Positions 22,189-32,216 of a DNA stretch of 64,000 nt are shown here, piece by piece. This DNA comes from Phaseolus vulgaris (Eukaryota > Streptophyta > Magnoliopsida > Fabales > Fabaceae): assembly GCF_000499845.2 (NCBI RefSeq), contig NW_027174117.1, forward strand, positions 81,126 to 145,125. Direction: 5' to 3'. A model generated the notes under the pieces. That model was given only the letters and a program-made list of their open reading frames with translations, did no database searches and was not told the origin of the DNA. Position numbers and translations under genes: made by a program. How positions within the stretch are numbered: position 1 is the first letter of the stretch; every line of letters begins with the position of its first letter.

Positions 22189-25031
22189 TTAGTCTTCAGC
22201 AGGAACGACCTTCCCATCTACTACTTCGTTGTTCAACGACACCATGCTGAGGTCGAGATCGGGGAATAGGCATGCGAATTGTTCCCGAGCGGCTTCGAAT
22301 CCAGCAGCCAGAATCTGAGCAGAGTTTAGCTTAAGTTCTTCAATTTGCCCTTGAAGTTCTTCAACCTGCTTCTTGAGCTCTTTGTTCTGCTGCTCCAGCT
22401 CTTCAACCTGCTTTCTGAGTTGTTCGTTGGTCTCTTGAGCATGGAGAAGGTCGTCAGTAACCTTCTTGGATTCCGTTTGAGCCTGGGCCAACTCAGCAGC
22501 CATCTTTCCTTTCTCCTTGTTTGCCTCGGCGAGATCAGCCATGGCGTCCTCCCTCGCTTTTTCTACTTGCCCAAGTAGCTTCTCGCGGTCGATCGACCTC
22601 TGCTCCAGTTTTTGCACCTTGGCGGCGTCAGCTTGAATGTGAGCCTCCAGGTCGATCGCCTTGGCGCGAAGAGGCACGATTTTGCTTTCCAACTCGACCT
22701 TCTCTTGGGCAAGATCGTGAACTTTGCGGCGAAGGTCAGCAGCTTCCTTGCGCGCCAGCCTGAGCTCGGTATTCATGGCATCCTCCACTCGGGAGTGTTC
22801 GATTTCTGCAAGCGTCAGGCTGAATGACATTTTCTCCACCTCGACCTTCATAGTGCTATTTTCAGTCTTGAGGTTGAAGAGATCGTCTTGAAGCCTCCTG
22901 GTGGAGCTCTCCACAGCCCTCGTTATGATCGCGGGGATATCCTCTGCTATGGTTTTCAACTTGGCGGTTAGAGGTTCCCACATCCTTGTGACTTCAAGGG
23001 AAAGGTTTGCTGCTTGGAGAGGCGCCAGGGGGGCTTGTTGAGGGTTCTCGCCGCCACCTTCCTTGGCAATATCTTCAGTGGTTGCTTCCTGGCGTGGCGA
23101 CGCAATCGGGGATTCGGTAATCAGGATTGGAGAGGTATGAGCCACCTCATCCCCGATTGGAGCATTTTCTGCAACTGAAGCGTTTGAAGGGGGGCCCCCT
23201 CCAGCTGACATGTGTGGCGTAGAGGCGCTTGGGGGGTCCTCCAGGAAATTTGGCTCTTGGGCCTCAGCTACAGGTGGCGCAGTGGCCAGTGGAATCGCCT
23301 GGACTGGAGAAGGAGGAGCCTGCGGCGTTGGCGATGATGAAGGAGGAGCAGGCGTCGACGGTGGTGTTGAAGTTGGAAGAGGGGGTGGAGCAGGTGGAGA
23401 AGAAGGTGCCACCCTCTTCCTTTTCGTAACGATCCTCTGTGACCTCGTCATCCTCTTCTTCCTCCTCATGGACGATTTGAGGGGCTTTTCGCTTAGGTCT
23501 CTTAAGGACCAGTTTCTTGCGCTGGGTGGGTTCCTTGGGCGGTGATCGCCCATGAACGATGGCCTTCTCGACCGCCGAGTTGGGCACCGTTTGGGAGCCG
23601 GTCGCCAACCCGTGGTTTCGGGCGAGCGCCTTTAATTCGGCGAGCATGCCTTTGCCCAACATGTTGTCTGCATGAAACGAAAATGCATGGGTTAGCTCAA
23701 AGAAGAAAAAGATAAGTGTATAAAGTAATAAGCAGCAGAGCAGATGGTATGTGCAGGAAAGGTAAAACCAAAGTCTTGTGCATATCGCACAAGACGCCCA
23801 GAAGCAGTATCAGAAGCAGTATCAAAGCAACAGTTTGGATGTCCTAACCTATTTGGAATTCTAGATGATCCTCAAAGAATTCGAAGGAGATCAAGGTGGT
23901 GGTCAGGAATGTTATATTGGCGTCCGCCACCCTCTTCCAGAAAAGACAGAGGTCTCTGTCCAATGCTCCCATGCTATCAGGACTTCTGGGCCTCCTGAAG
24001 CAGCTCTTGGACTCCTTTTTCCCCTTGTCCACCCAGTACAAGGGGAAGCCATCAAGAAGGGAGGTGTCCTTGTCGTTTGCACGTACTTGGACGAATTTCC
24101 CCTTCCAGTCTTTGTACGATTGCTGGAAGATGGTAAAAATGGATCTCCCAGCAATCGAATTCAAGCTGACCCACAGGCGGTCTCCTGGGTGCTTGGCTTC
24201 GAAAAGGAACAAAAACACGTCCACCGGCGCGGGCAACCCCAGGTGGTCGCATGTTATTTGAAAGGCTCGAACAAACGCCCAGCTGTTGGGGTGAAGCTGG
24301 GCGGCAGCAATGTTGAGCTCGGTCAGAAGTTCCCTCTCGAATCGGGTGAGAGGGAACCTGAGTTTGACCTTCTTGAAGAAAGTTGTATAGACAAAGCAGA
24401 AGGGCCCGTCGGCGCTTACTCTGTCATCAGCACACACTGGCAGATCGGCGGGGCAAGGCAGCACCATCATCTTTTCGTCGTGCTCCTTGTGAAACGATTG
24501 ATAGGCCTCGTCCCCCTTAGTCAGCCGCAAAACTGCTCCCGCAGTGTTCACCGACGAGGTCTCCTGCAGAAGGGTTGAGTTAGCCCAGGGGTATAGAGTT
24601 TTGAAGTCTGGCAGAGGGACGGGGGCTCCTCCAGCGTTAGATGGAGTCGCCTGGGCCAGGACAGGTTGGGAAGACGCAGGCCTCACAGCCTGCGAAGACG
24701 AAGCGCCACGAACTTGTGTTGGGTCGTGTGCTTGTGAAGGAAGGTTTCGTGCTGAAGGAGGTGGGTTCGGGGTAATCTTTGTGTGAGTCATGATAGCAGC
24801 TGCAAAGGAAGAAGAAAGGAAAAATGGTCAGGGGGTTACAGAGGCTGACTCGATCATAGAAGGAAGGAGAAGAACGAACGAATGAAGGTTCGTTGCGACG
24901 ATGACGAAGCCCTAAGTTGCGCAGAATGAGAAATGGAAAGAACAACCCACAGCGTATGCACCAGGCAATTACAGGATGATGCAAATCGGTGAAAATGCAA
25001 GGAAACCCAGCAGATGAAGGAAAGTAGTTAC
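22189..25031 (-). pseudogene. B antisense spliced gene (Transposase_28-like plus coiled coil), one frameshift
   Basis: Read leftwards: a 5'-UTR intron at 25031-24800 (GAAAG|GTAACT ... TTTGCAG), ATG at 24791, exon 2 to 23849, an intron at 23848-23668 (181 bp, ATAG|GTTAGG ... CATGCAG|AC), exon 3 from 23667, and a stop at 22189. Exon 2 matches the plant putative gypsy-type transposon family (RFPLTRFERELLTELN, FLFLFEAKHPGDR, KDWKGKFVQV). Exon 3 has a basic segment (KRPKRK), a long Pro/Ala/Ser linker, a heptad-rich coiled coil over about 200 residues, and a tail FPDLDLSMVS...VVDGK. Compared with E, B lacks 5 nt near 23431, which breaks exon 3. The phase-1 junction of the second intron keeps the frame in both elements, which supports the model. 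Confidence 0.75.
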
Positions 25032-25385
25032 CTTTCGATGATCAGGAAGACGGTGAAGGAAGATGGTGATCTAGAGCGTTGAAGAGCGTCGAGAGCTTTC
25101 GCAGAAGGAAGTGAGAGCGTTTGCAAGCACGAAGAAAGTGATGGAACAGTGGAGCGTAATGGGTTTAAGGGTTTTCGAAATGATTTTAGGAAGCGCTAAC
25201 GGCAGATGAAGAGAGCCGTTGATGAAGCTACGTGTTGAACGATGAGTGAAGGGTTTGGTGGAGCGTCAGAGCAGCAGAAAGTACAATCGCTTGGAATTCT
25301 GCGTCAGTGCCACGTAGATCGGTGTTAACGAAGGCTCTTTCAGTCTTTTCGCTAGACAAGTCTTCGCTTAAGACTGGGGGGCTTG
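25032..25385 (-). promoter_or_regulatory. Putative promoter and 5' UTR of the B antisense gene; purine tract at the right end
   Basis: Non-coding stretch between the antisense donor and the 3' LTR. It has TACGTG motifs near 25230 and 25312 but no clear TATA box. The last bases, GACTGGGGGGCTTG, are the likely polypurine tract for plus-strand priming. Confidence 0.4.
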
Positions 25386-26158
25386 TGTACCGCCCTGGTG
25401 GTCGGGTATGATGACGTGGCATCCTGCTACAGTGTAGGCGTGTTGACAAGGCGCCAGGTTGGCAGATAGGAAGGAAGTCGGGAGGCACGTGTAGTCGCCA
25501 GTTGTTAAGTTGGCGTGTTCCGATCGCCAGGTTAAAGATCAGGTCGCCAGATGTAGATTCAGGCGACCTAGGCATTGGAGATCGCCAGAGCAAGCACATC
25601 GCCGAAGATGAAGGAGAAGCAGCAGGTTATGAAGGCGGCCGGCGAGACCACAGGGAAGGTGTATGAAAACCCCTAACTCGCCAGTTCCAGTAGAGATCGC
25701 ACTCCTAAGTTAGCTATGCACTGGGCAGTACCATGCATAAGTAACTTAGCCAAAATGAGAGTAGAAGCAGCGCCAAGTCAGGGAGCCTCCAGATGATGGC
25801 ACGTGTACAGTTGGATACGAGCCACGTGTCCAAGTCTGTAACTGCCAGGAGAGAGAAAGCCACCAGGTATATAAGAGCTCTTAACAAACTTTCTGAGGTA
25901 CGCACGTTCAGTTCATACACTTTACGCTTGCGAGTGATAGAGCTGATTGTGAGAGAGGATTTGCACGGTTCTTGTTCTTAGTATTTGGTGATACCGTCAT
26001 TGACTTGAGCATCGGAGTGCGATCGGCCGCAGCGGCGCCGTATTGTTTCTTTGCAGGTTCTTGAAGTAGATTCCGGAAAGGAGCGGAAGTGAGAAGCGGT
26101 GCGCACGTCGATCCTTTGACGAGGCATTCTCCAGCGTTCCGGTCAACTGGCAGGATCA
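25386..26158 (+). repeat. B 3' LTR
   Basis: 773 bp, TGTACC to GGATCA. It has the same length as the 5' LTR, with about ten substitutions by eye, and the TATA box at 25868-25875. Confidence 0.92.
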
Positions 26159-26163
26159 TTTTT
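26159..26163. repeat. Target-site duplication TTTTT of B, right copy
   Basis: It follows the B 3' LTR and matches 13955-13959. Confidence 0.85.
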
Positions 26164-26381
26164 CACACACACTACTAGTTTTCTCATTTGGTGGTTCTGT
26201 GGACTAACTTGATCGTCGGAGTGCAAACGGCCGCTAGAGGCGCCGTCTGCGTGTTTTGCAGGTCACGTTTGGAGATTCAGGTGAAGGTTCTGAGGGTGAC
26301 TTTGCAGAGAACGCAGTCGCGTAGACGGGACAGAGAGTGCTACAAAGTGATTCCTCCACGTTCGAGTTGCCGGCAGGATCA
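26164..26381 (+). repeat. Mosaic LTR 'C', right part (R/U5)
   Basis: It continues LTR C after element B and carries the A/F-type block ACGGCCGCTAGAGGCGCCG, ending GGCAGGATCA. Copia RT sequence follows at once. The 5 bp after it (AATTT) do not match the 5 bp before LTR C (CTTAT). Confidence 0.8.
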
Positions 26382-27081
26382 AATTTTTTCCTTGGACTAC
26401 AAGTAAAACAACTCAAGGATGGAATTTTCATAAGTCAAGAAAAGTACTGCAAGGAGCTGCTTAAGAGGTTTGATATGGATCAATGCAAAGCAATCAACAC
26501 TCCTATTTCAACAAGCTGCCAACTGGATCAAGATTCTGCAGGAAAATCAGTGGATCAAACCAAGTACAGGGGTTTAATTGGTTCCTTATTATACTTAACT
26601 GCTATCAGGCCTGCTCTTATGTTTGTTGTGTGCTTATGTGCTAGATATCAATCTGATCCAAAGGAATCACACTACAATGCAGCTAAGAGAATTTTGAAAT
26701 ACTTGTAAGGATCTAAGGATGTTGGGTTATGGTATCCTAACAATGTATCTTTAAATTTAACTGGTTTTTCAGACTCTGACTTTGCAGGTTGCAAGGTTGA
26801 CAGAAAAAGCACAAGTGGGACTTGTCACATGCTTGGATCAAGCCTAATCTCTTGGCATTGCAAGAAACAGGCTTGTGTTGCTCTCTCTACAACAGAGGCA
26901 GAATACATAGCTGCTGGAAGTTGTTGTGCTCAAACCTTATGGCTAAGGCAGCAGCTACGTGATTTTGGAATTTTATTAAACAAGATACCTATAAATTGTG
27001 ATAATACTAGTGCTATAAATCTGTCTAAGAATCCTGTCATGCACTCAAGGACTAAACATATTCAAATTAGACATCACTTTC
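26382..27081 (+). pseudogene. Ty1/copia RT end and RNase H fragment (copia piece 3 of 3)
   Basis: It begins at the FFLGLQV motif that lies just after the YVDD catalytic site in copia RT, so the RT core is missing. It continues through ELLKRFDM and YRGLIGSLLYLT into RNase H, with SDSDFAG (near 26772), WHCKKQACVALSTTEAEY (near 26857) and NPVMHSRTKHI, and breaks at the RHHF position, where element D starts. One in-frame TAA at 26706-26708 interrupts it. It is the same copia copy as pieces 1 and 2. Its 3' LTR never appears in the window. Confidence 0.85.
27077..27081. repeat. Left flank of D (CTTTC), half of an expected target duplication
   Basis: The last five bases of copia before the D LTR. 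The partner copy is absent, because D is truncated by a later event. Confidence 0.4.
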
Positions 27082-28024
27082 TGTACCGACCAGGTAGTCG
27101 GGAGTGATGACGTGGCAGCAAGCGATAATATAGGCGTGTTGAATGGGATACCTGGCTGACAGAAGGGAAGTACATTGAGAAGTCTGTGTAGTCGCCAAGT
27201 GTTAGTTTGGCGTTCTCCGATCTTGAGTATGTGTGAACCGGCGGTCACCAGGCTTACGTCATGGTCGTCATATGTGAGCTTAGGCGACCAAGTGATCAGA
27301 GACCGCCGACAGAAGGACATCGCCGAAGGTTTAGGAAGGCTTGCTTAAGGCCTTCAGAGAGTACGAGTACGAAAGACGAAGTTATTAGATGATCATTCCC
27401 TAGCCAGAGGTTGAGGCAAGGGAACAGCTTACCAGAACATACACGAGTGAAACAGATCATGATGGCGGCCGGCGAGACCACAGAGAAGGTGTGCATGGTG
27501 ACAGCCCGTACTCGCCACACAGAAGAGATCGCGCTCCAAGGCAGCTATACACCGAGTTACTCCTTGCATGGGTAACTTAGTCGAACAGCCTGAAGAGTAA
27601 GAAGTGACGCTCAAGCAGAGGACGTTCCAGATGGTGACACGTGTACAGCTGGATGCGAGCCACGTGTCCAGAGGTGTAACCGTCAGGAGAGAGAAAATGC
27701 ACAGGTATATAAGGGATTCTAACGAACTTCTGAGGTACACGCGTTTTGAACACTTCTTTACGCTTTGAGAACACTTGAGTACGCTGAGAGAGCTTTTGCA
27801 CGGTTCCTTGAGTTTCTAGCTTTTCTCTCTTAGAGTTTTGGTGGTTCCGTCACTGACTTGAGCGTCGGAGCGCGATCGGCCGCAGCGGCGCCACTCTGTC
27901 TTTTCCAGGTTCTTGAGGTGAATCGAGGTGTGAAGGACGGAAGCTAGCGTGGTGCAAAGCCGATCCAGAGGAAGATACCTTTGACGTGGCAAGACTCTTG
28001 CGTTCTGGTCAACAGGCAGGATCA
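27082..28024 (+). repeat. D 5' LTR
   Basis: 943 bp, TGTACC to GGATCA, with TGATGACGTGG near the start, a CCACGTG box near 27660, TATATAAG at 27706-27713 and the GATCGGCCGCAGCGGCGCC block in R/U5. Its U3 is longer than in B. Confidence 0.88.
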
Positions 28025-28027
28025 TCA

Positions 28028-28045
28028 GGCGCCCACCGTGGGGCC
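28028..28045 (+). other. D primer-binding site
   Basis: GGCGCCCACCGTGGGGCC lies three bases after the LTR, identical to that of B. Confidence 0.75.
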
Positions 28046-28507
28046 GTGTAAAACCTGTCCCCATCCACAGCGTGAGTTCTTGAAGTTTCTGTAGTTTCCG
28101 TGTGGTTGTGTGCTGGTGCAACCATTTTCCACCGTTCGTTCGAGTTTTTGTTCGGTGAATTCGAGTTTTCTGCCGTTCGTTTGGGTTTTAATTGATAGTC
28201 TGAAGTTTTCCACGGTTCGTTCGAGCTTTCGATCGGTTTCTTGAAGTTTCTTGCTGTTTGCGCGGTTTTCAATCGGTTGATTCAGAGCTTTTCCCGTTCG
28301 TTTGCGTTTCTGGTTGGTGAATCGGGAGTTTGCTGGAGGAGCGGTAGGTTCGTGGTGAGAGTGCAAGTTTTTGTGAAGGTTTTGACGTCCGAATCTATCG
28401 GCGTGCTGTTGTGGTTGTGTTTTTGGGAGTTTCTAACCGATTGATTGTTGGATCGATTGTTTGCTGGAGAAGGTTTTGTTCGTTGAAGTTTGGTTTGCTG
28501 AGTTTTC

Positions 28508-29577
28508 ATGAGAAAGATGAGAAGCAACCGTTCAAGTCCCGTTGTGCCAGTTGCTATAGAAGGCGCCATGACCATGGCGCAGATGATGGAGATCATGCGT
28601 GCGCTGCAGGCGAATGTGGAGGCATCGCGCATAGAGCAAGCGAAGATACATGAAGACCTGGTCGCCTCTCAGGCCAGGAATGAAGAGCTCAGCAAAGTGA
28701 CTGAGGAGTTGCGTCAAGCTCTTCAGGAGTAGAGAGGACGCCCAGTTGTTGAAGAGGTCGCGCCGTCGTCGCCACCGCGCGTTTTCCCTATGCCGTTTGC
28801 TCAGGCGATCACAGACACGCCAATCCCTGCGAGCGTAGTACCTGTGAAAGCTTCTTTCACCGGCGTGGAGGACCCTGAGGCACATCTCACCATGTTCCAC
28901 ACGCAGATGATGCTATCAGGAGGCTCGGATGCTGTATATTGCAAGATGTTTGTGAGCACGCTCCAGGGAACAGCGCTGGAATGGTTTGTGAGCTTGCCTA
29001 CAGGTCACATAACCAATTTCCAGCAGTTTTCGAAGCTTTTCGTTGAGCAGTACATTGTGAACAAGGCGCCACCTAGGGTGTCTTATGACCTGTTCGACAT
29101 AAGGCAGTACCAGGGAGAGTCCCTCAGGGACTACTTAAATCGCTTTGGAGCACAGATGGTCCGCTCGCCTGCTAAAGACGAGGAGATGTTGGTATACGCC
29201 TTCAAAAAGGGCGTGCTGCCGGGACCTTTCTGTGAGGCGTTGATTAGGGCTCACCCCGCCACGTTTGCTGAAGTTAGGGGACTTGTGGTGGCCCACATCG
29301 CCGACGAGAGTGAGGTCGCCGAGAAGAGAGGGAGCGTGGCCCCTGCTAGGCCACGTGCCCATACTAGAATCCAGCCGCAGAGGGTGCTGGAGACGATGGC
29401 GGCCAAGAAGGATCAAAGGACTCGCCATCCTTATGATCCAAGGAAGAACAAGGGAAGGGGCCAGGGACGCCCCAGGGAATATAATCGCCCACCAAAGTAC
29501 AAGTTTGTCATGGGGTTGGCGGATCTGATCGTCATTCCCAATATAGCAGCCAGGCTTAAGGCGCCTGAGAAAGTGGG
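28508..29577 (+). pseudogene. gag: D gag, nonsense mutation and truncation
   Basis: The start MRKMRSNRSS is conserved with B and E. An N-terminal coiled-coil-like segment ends at an in-frame TAG (28730-28732), where B has a glutamine codon, consistent with a single C-to-T change. The same frame is then open through the gag core (EDPEAHLTMFHTQ, YCKMFVSTLQG, YDLFDIRQYQGESL) and the basic linker to KAPEKVG. There the A-type LTR at 29578 cuts it before the zinc-knuckle motif. The apparent ORF start at 28790 is only the first methionine after the stop. Confidence 0.85.
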
Positions 29578-30740
29578 TGATCCGATCGGTCATCGGTAGT
29601 CGATGACGTCAGCAGCAGAGAACCACGTGGACCACTCGCGAGGTGACACGCGGACCAGGTGACAGGTAGATCGGGGTGAACGTGATCGGTTGTCACTAAC
29701 CAAATGACCACCGACAGATCAGGCGGCAGCGAAGTCAGGGGATAGATCACCCAGAACGGTGATCGGTGGTCAGTAATCAAGTGGCCACCAACTGACCAGT
29801 TCCCAAATGAACGCCTGGGGGCAGAACGCGGGAAGCAATAGAGCACCGATCAGTCATCGGGTGCATGGTCATCGGGGTCTCGTGCTACACGCAGTTAAAC
29901 TGGGACTGAGGTTCCCAGCGAGAGCGTTACGCATGGACCTCGCATGAGCACATCTCAGGGAATCGTGCACGAGAGTGGCCTGAGGGAACTAGTAAACCAG
30001 TCAGTGATTGGTGATTCCCTCAACCCGTTACGTGCGCGATAGCGTGAAGGGTAAGCCGTCTACGCAGAGAGCAACGCTTGGTGAGTGTGCCTAGACTAGC
30101 CACACCTAGTGTTCTCCTGAGAGTAGGCGATTTACCCAGGTGGAAGAAATATGCTAAGTTACTCCGCAAGGGAATAACTTAGCGCACAAAGAGAAGCGCT
30201 AGAGCCCTTCAAGTAGTGACACGTGTATGGTTAGATGTGAGTTGCATACCTCCACGTGTCACCATCTGAGAGGGGCGCGGCCCAGATAAAGGTGTACTCC
30301 GTACCACTAAAGGTACAGACAAGCGCAGACACGCACAGACACTCACACTCTACTGATTCTGGAGGTACGTTGTCGTAGAAAAGCATAACAGGGCCAGACA
30401 CATGCCAGAAAGCATAACAGAATTCTGTTAGGCCCAGATACAGAGAGTGGCATAAAACAGAATCAGGGTGAGAGTAAGAGGGACACACGAGGAGATAGAA
30501 CAGAGAGAGAGCAAGATTTTTCACACACACTACTAGTTTTTCTCATTTGGTGGTTCTGTGGTCTAACTTGATCGTCGGAGTGCAAACGGCAGCTAGAGGC
30601 GCCGTCTGTGTGTTTCGCAGGTCGCGTTTGGAGATCCAAGAGAAAGTTCTGAGGGTGATTTTGCAGAGAACACAGTCGCGTAGACGGGACAGAGAGTGCT
30701 ACAAAGCGATTCCTCCACGTTCGAGTTTTCGGCAGGATCA
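29578..30740 (+). repeat. Lone A-type LTR bridging element D and the satellite
   Basis: 1,163 bp, TGATCC to GGATCA, with TGACGTCA near its start; it is closer to the A1 LTR than to F. No internal region follows. The left neighbour is D gag (last five bases GTGGG) and the right neighbour is satellite (GGTTG), so the flanks do not match as a solo-LTR insertion requires. Confidence 0.88.
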
Positions 30741-31069
30741 GGTTGCAAAAGGAATTGATCTTGGTTGGGTTTTGGCTTAGCCAAGTTGGGTGAATTGTCT
30801 TTTTTTGCCTTGGTGGAAAAATTGGTGAATAACTGAAGTCATGGTTTTTTAGCAGTCTTGGTGAGGAATTGTCACAAATGCATCCAAAATGAGGTGTCAA
30901 AAGTTTGGTTGCAAAAGGAATTGATCTTGGTTGGGTTTTGGCTTAGCCAAGTTGGGTGGATTGGCTTTTTGTGCCTTGGTAGCAAAATGGGTGCATAAGT
31001 GAAGTCATGGTTTTTGAGCAATCTTGGTGGGGGAATCGTCACAAATGTATGCAAAATGAGGTGTGAAAA
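30741..31069. repeat. Satellite block, about two monomers
   Basis: Two 165-167-bp monomers of the same satellite as 43121-45430 and 57767-64000. Positions 30831-31069 are identical, base for base, to 43121-43359 on the far side of element E. Confidence 0.9.
30831..31069. repeat. 239-bp direct duplication flanking E, left copy
   Basis: A perfect match to 43121-43359. It ends exactly where the E LTR begins, and the right copy starts exactly where E ends. Confidence 0.85.
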
Positions 31070-31861
31070 TGATCCTGCCTGTTGACCGGAGCGCTGGAGA
31101 ATGCCTCGTCAAAGGATCGACGTGCGCGCCGCTTCTCACTTCCGTTCCTCCTTTGGATCTATCTCAAGAACCTGCAAAGAAACGATACGGCGCCGCTGCG
31201 GCCGATCGCACTCCGACGCTCAAGTCAGTGACGGTATCACCAAATACTAAGAACTGGAACCGTGCAAATCTCTCTCACAAACAGCTCTGTCACTCGCAAG
31301 CGTAAAGTGTATGAACTGAACGTGCGTACCTTAGAAAATCTGTTAGGAACTCTTATATACCTGGTGGTTCTCTCTCTCCTGGCAGTTACAGACTTGGACA
31401 CGTGGCTTGCATCCGACTGTACACGTGCCATCATCTGGAGGCTCCCTGACTTGGCGCTACTTCTACTCTCATTTTGGCTAAGTTACTTATGCATGGTGCT
31501 GCCCAGTGCATAGCTAACTCAGGAGTGCGATCTCTACTGAAACTGGCGAGGTAGGGCCTTCATACACCTTCCCTGTGGTCTCGCCGGCCGCCTTCATAAT
31601 CTGCTTCTCCTTTAACTTCGGCGATGTACTTGTTCTGGCGATCTCCGACTGCCTGGTCGCCTGAGTGTGCATCTGGCGACTTCGTCCTCAACCTGGCGAT
31701 CGCCTATTCTGGTAAGCTACAGATCGGAACACGCCAACTTAACTATCGGCGACTACACGTGCCTCCTGACTTCCTTCTCAACTGTCAACCTGGCGCCTTG
31801 TCAACACGCCTACACTGTAACAGGATGCCACGTCATCGCATCCGACCACCAGGGCGGTACA
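31070..31861 (-). repeat. E 3' LTR
   Basis: 792 bp. On the minus strand it runs TGTACC to GGATCA. Its TATA box is at 31352-31359. Confidence 0.92.
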
Positions 31862-32216
31862 CAAGCCCCCCAGTCTTAAGCGAAGACTTGTCTAGCGAAA
31901 AGACTGAAAAAGCCTTCGTTAACACCGGTCTACGTGGCATGGGCGCAAAATTCCAAGCGGTAGTACTTTCTGCTGCTCTGACGCTCCACCAAACTCTTCA
32001 CGCATCATTCGACACGTGGCTCTCATCAACGGCCATCTTCATCTGCCGTTAGCGCTTCCCAAAACTGTTCGAAAACCCCTAAACCCCTTACGCTCCTACT
32101 GTTCCATCACTTTCTTCACACTTGCATACGCTCTCATTCCTTTCTGCGAAAGCTCTCGACGTTCCTCGACGCTCTAGATCACCACCTCCCTTTAACATTC
32201 TCCCGATCATCGAAAG
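31862..32216 (+). promoter_or_regulatory. Polypurine tract (minus strand) and putative promoter/5' UTR of the E antisense gene
   Basis: Bases 31862-31875 read GACTGGGGGGCTTG on the minus strand, the polypurine tract next to the 3' LTR. The rest has no ORF. It holds ACGTGG motifs near 31931 and 32012 and an AAACCCCTAAACCCC stretch near 32074, but no clear TATA box. It ends at the first donor, AAAG|GTAAC, at 32216/32217. Confidence 0.45.

Larger units (their letters stand above)
13960..26158 (+). mobile_element. Tat-lineage Ty3/gypsy element B
   Basis: A structurally complete 12.2-kb element: LTR, primer-binding site, leader, gag-pol (one frameshift), post-pol motif, tandem repeats, an antisense spliced gene (one frameshift), a purine tract (ACTGGGGGGCTTG) and LTR. 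TTTTT target duplications flank it. By eye the LTRs differ at about 10 of 773 sites. It is close kin of E in both genes and LTRs, and of D in gag. It sits inside LTR C, which sits in copia. The leader 14733-15135 has no supported ORF. Confidence 0.92.
27082..29577 (+). mobile_element. Tat-lineage element D, 3' truncated
   Basis: A 5' LTR, primer-binding site, leader (28025-28507) and gag are present. Everything after the gag zinc knuckle is gone: the element stops at 29577, where an A-type LTR begins. Gag closely matches B and E, but the LTR is a distinct subtype, so D is a separate subfamily. Confidence 0.88.
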
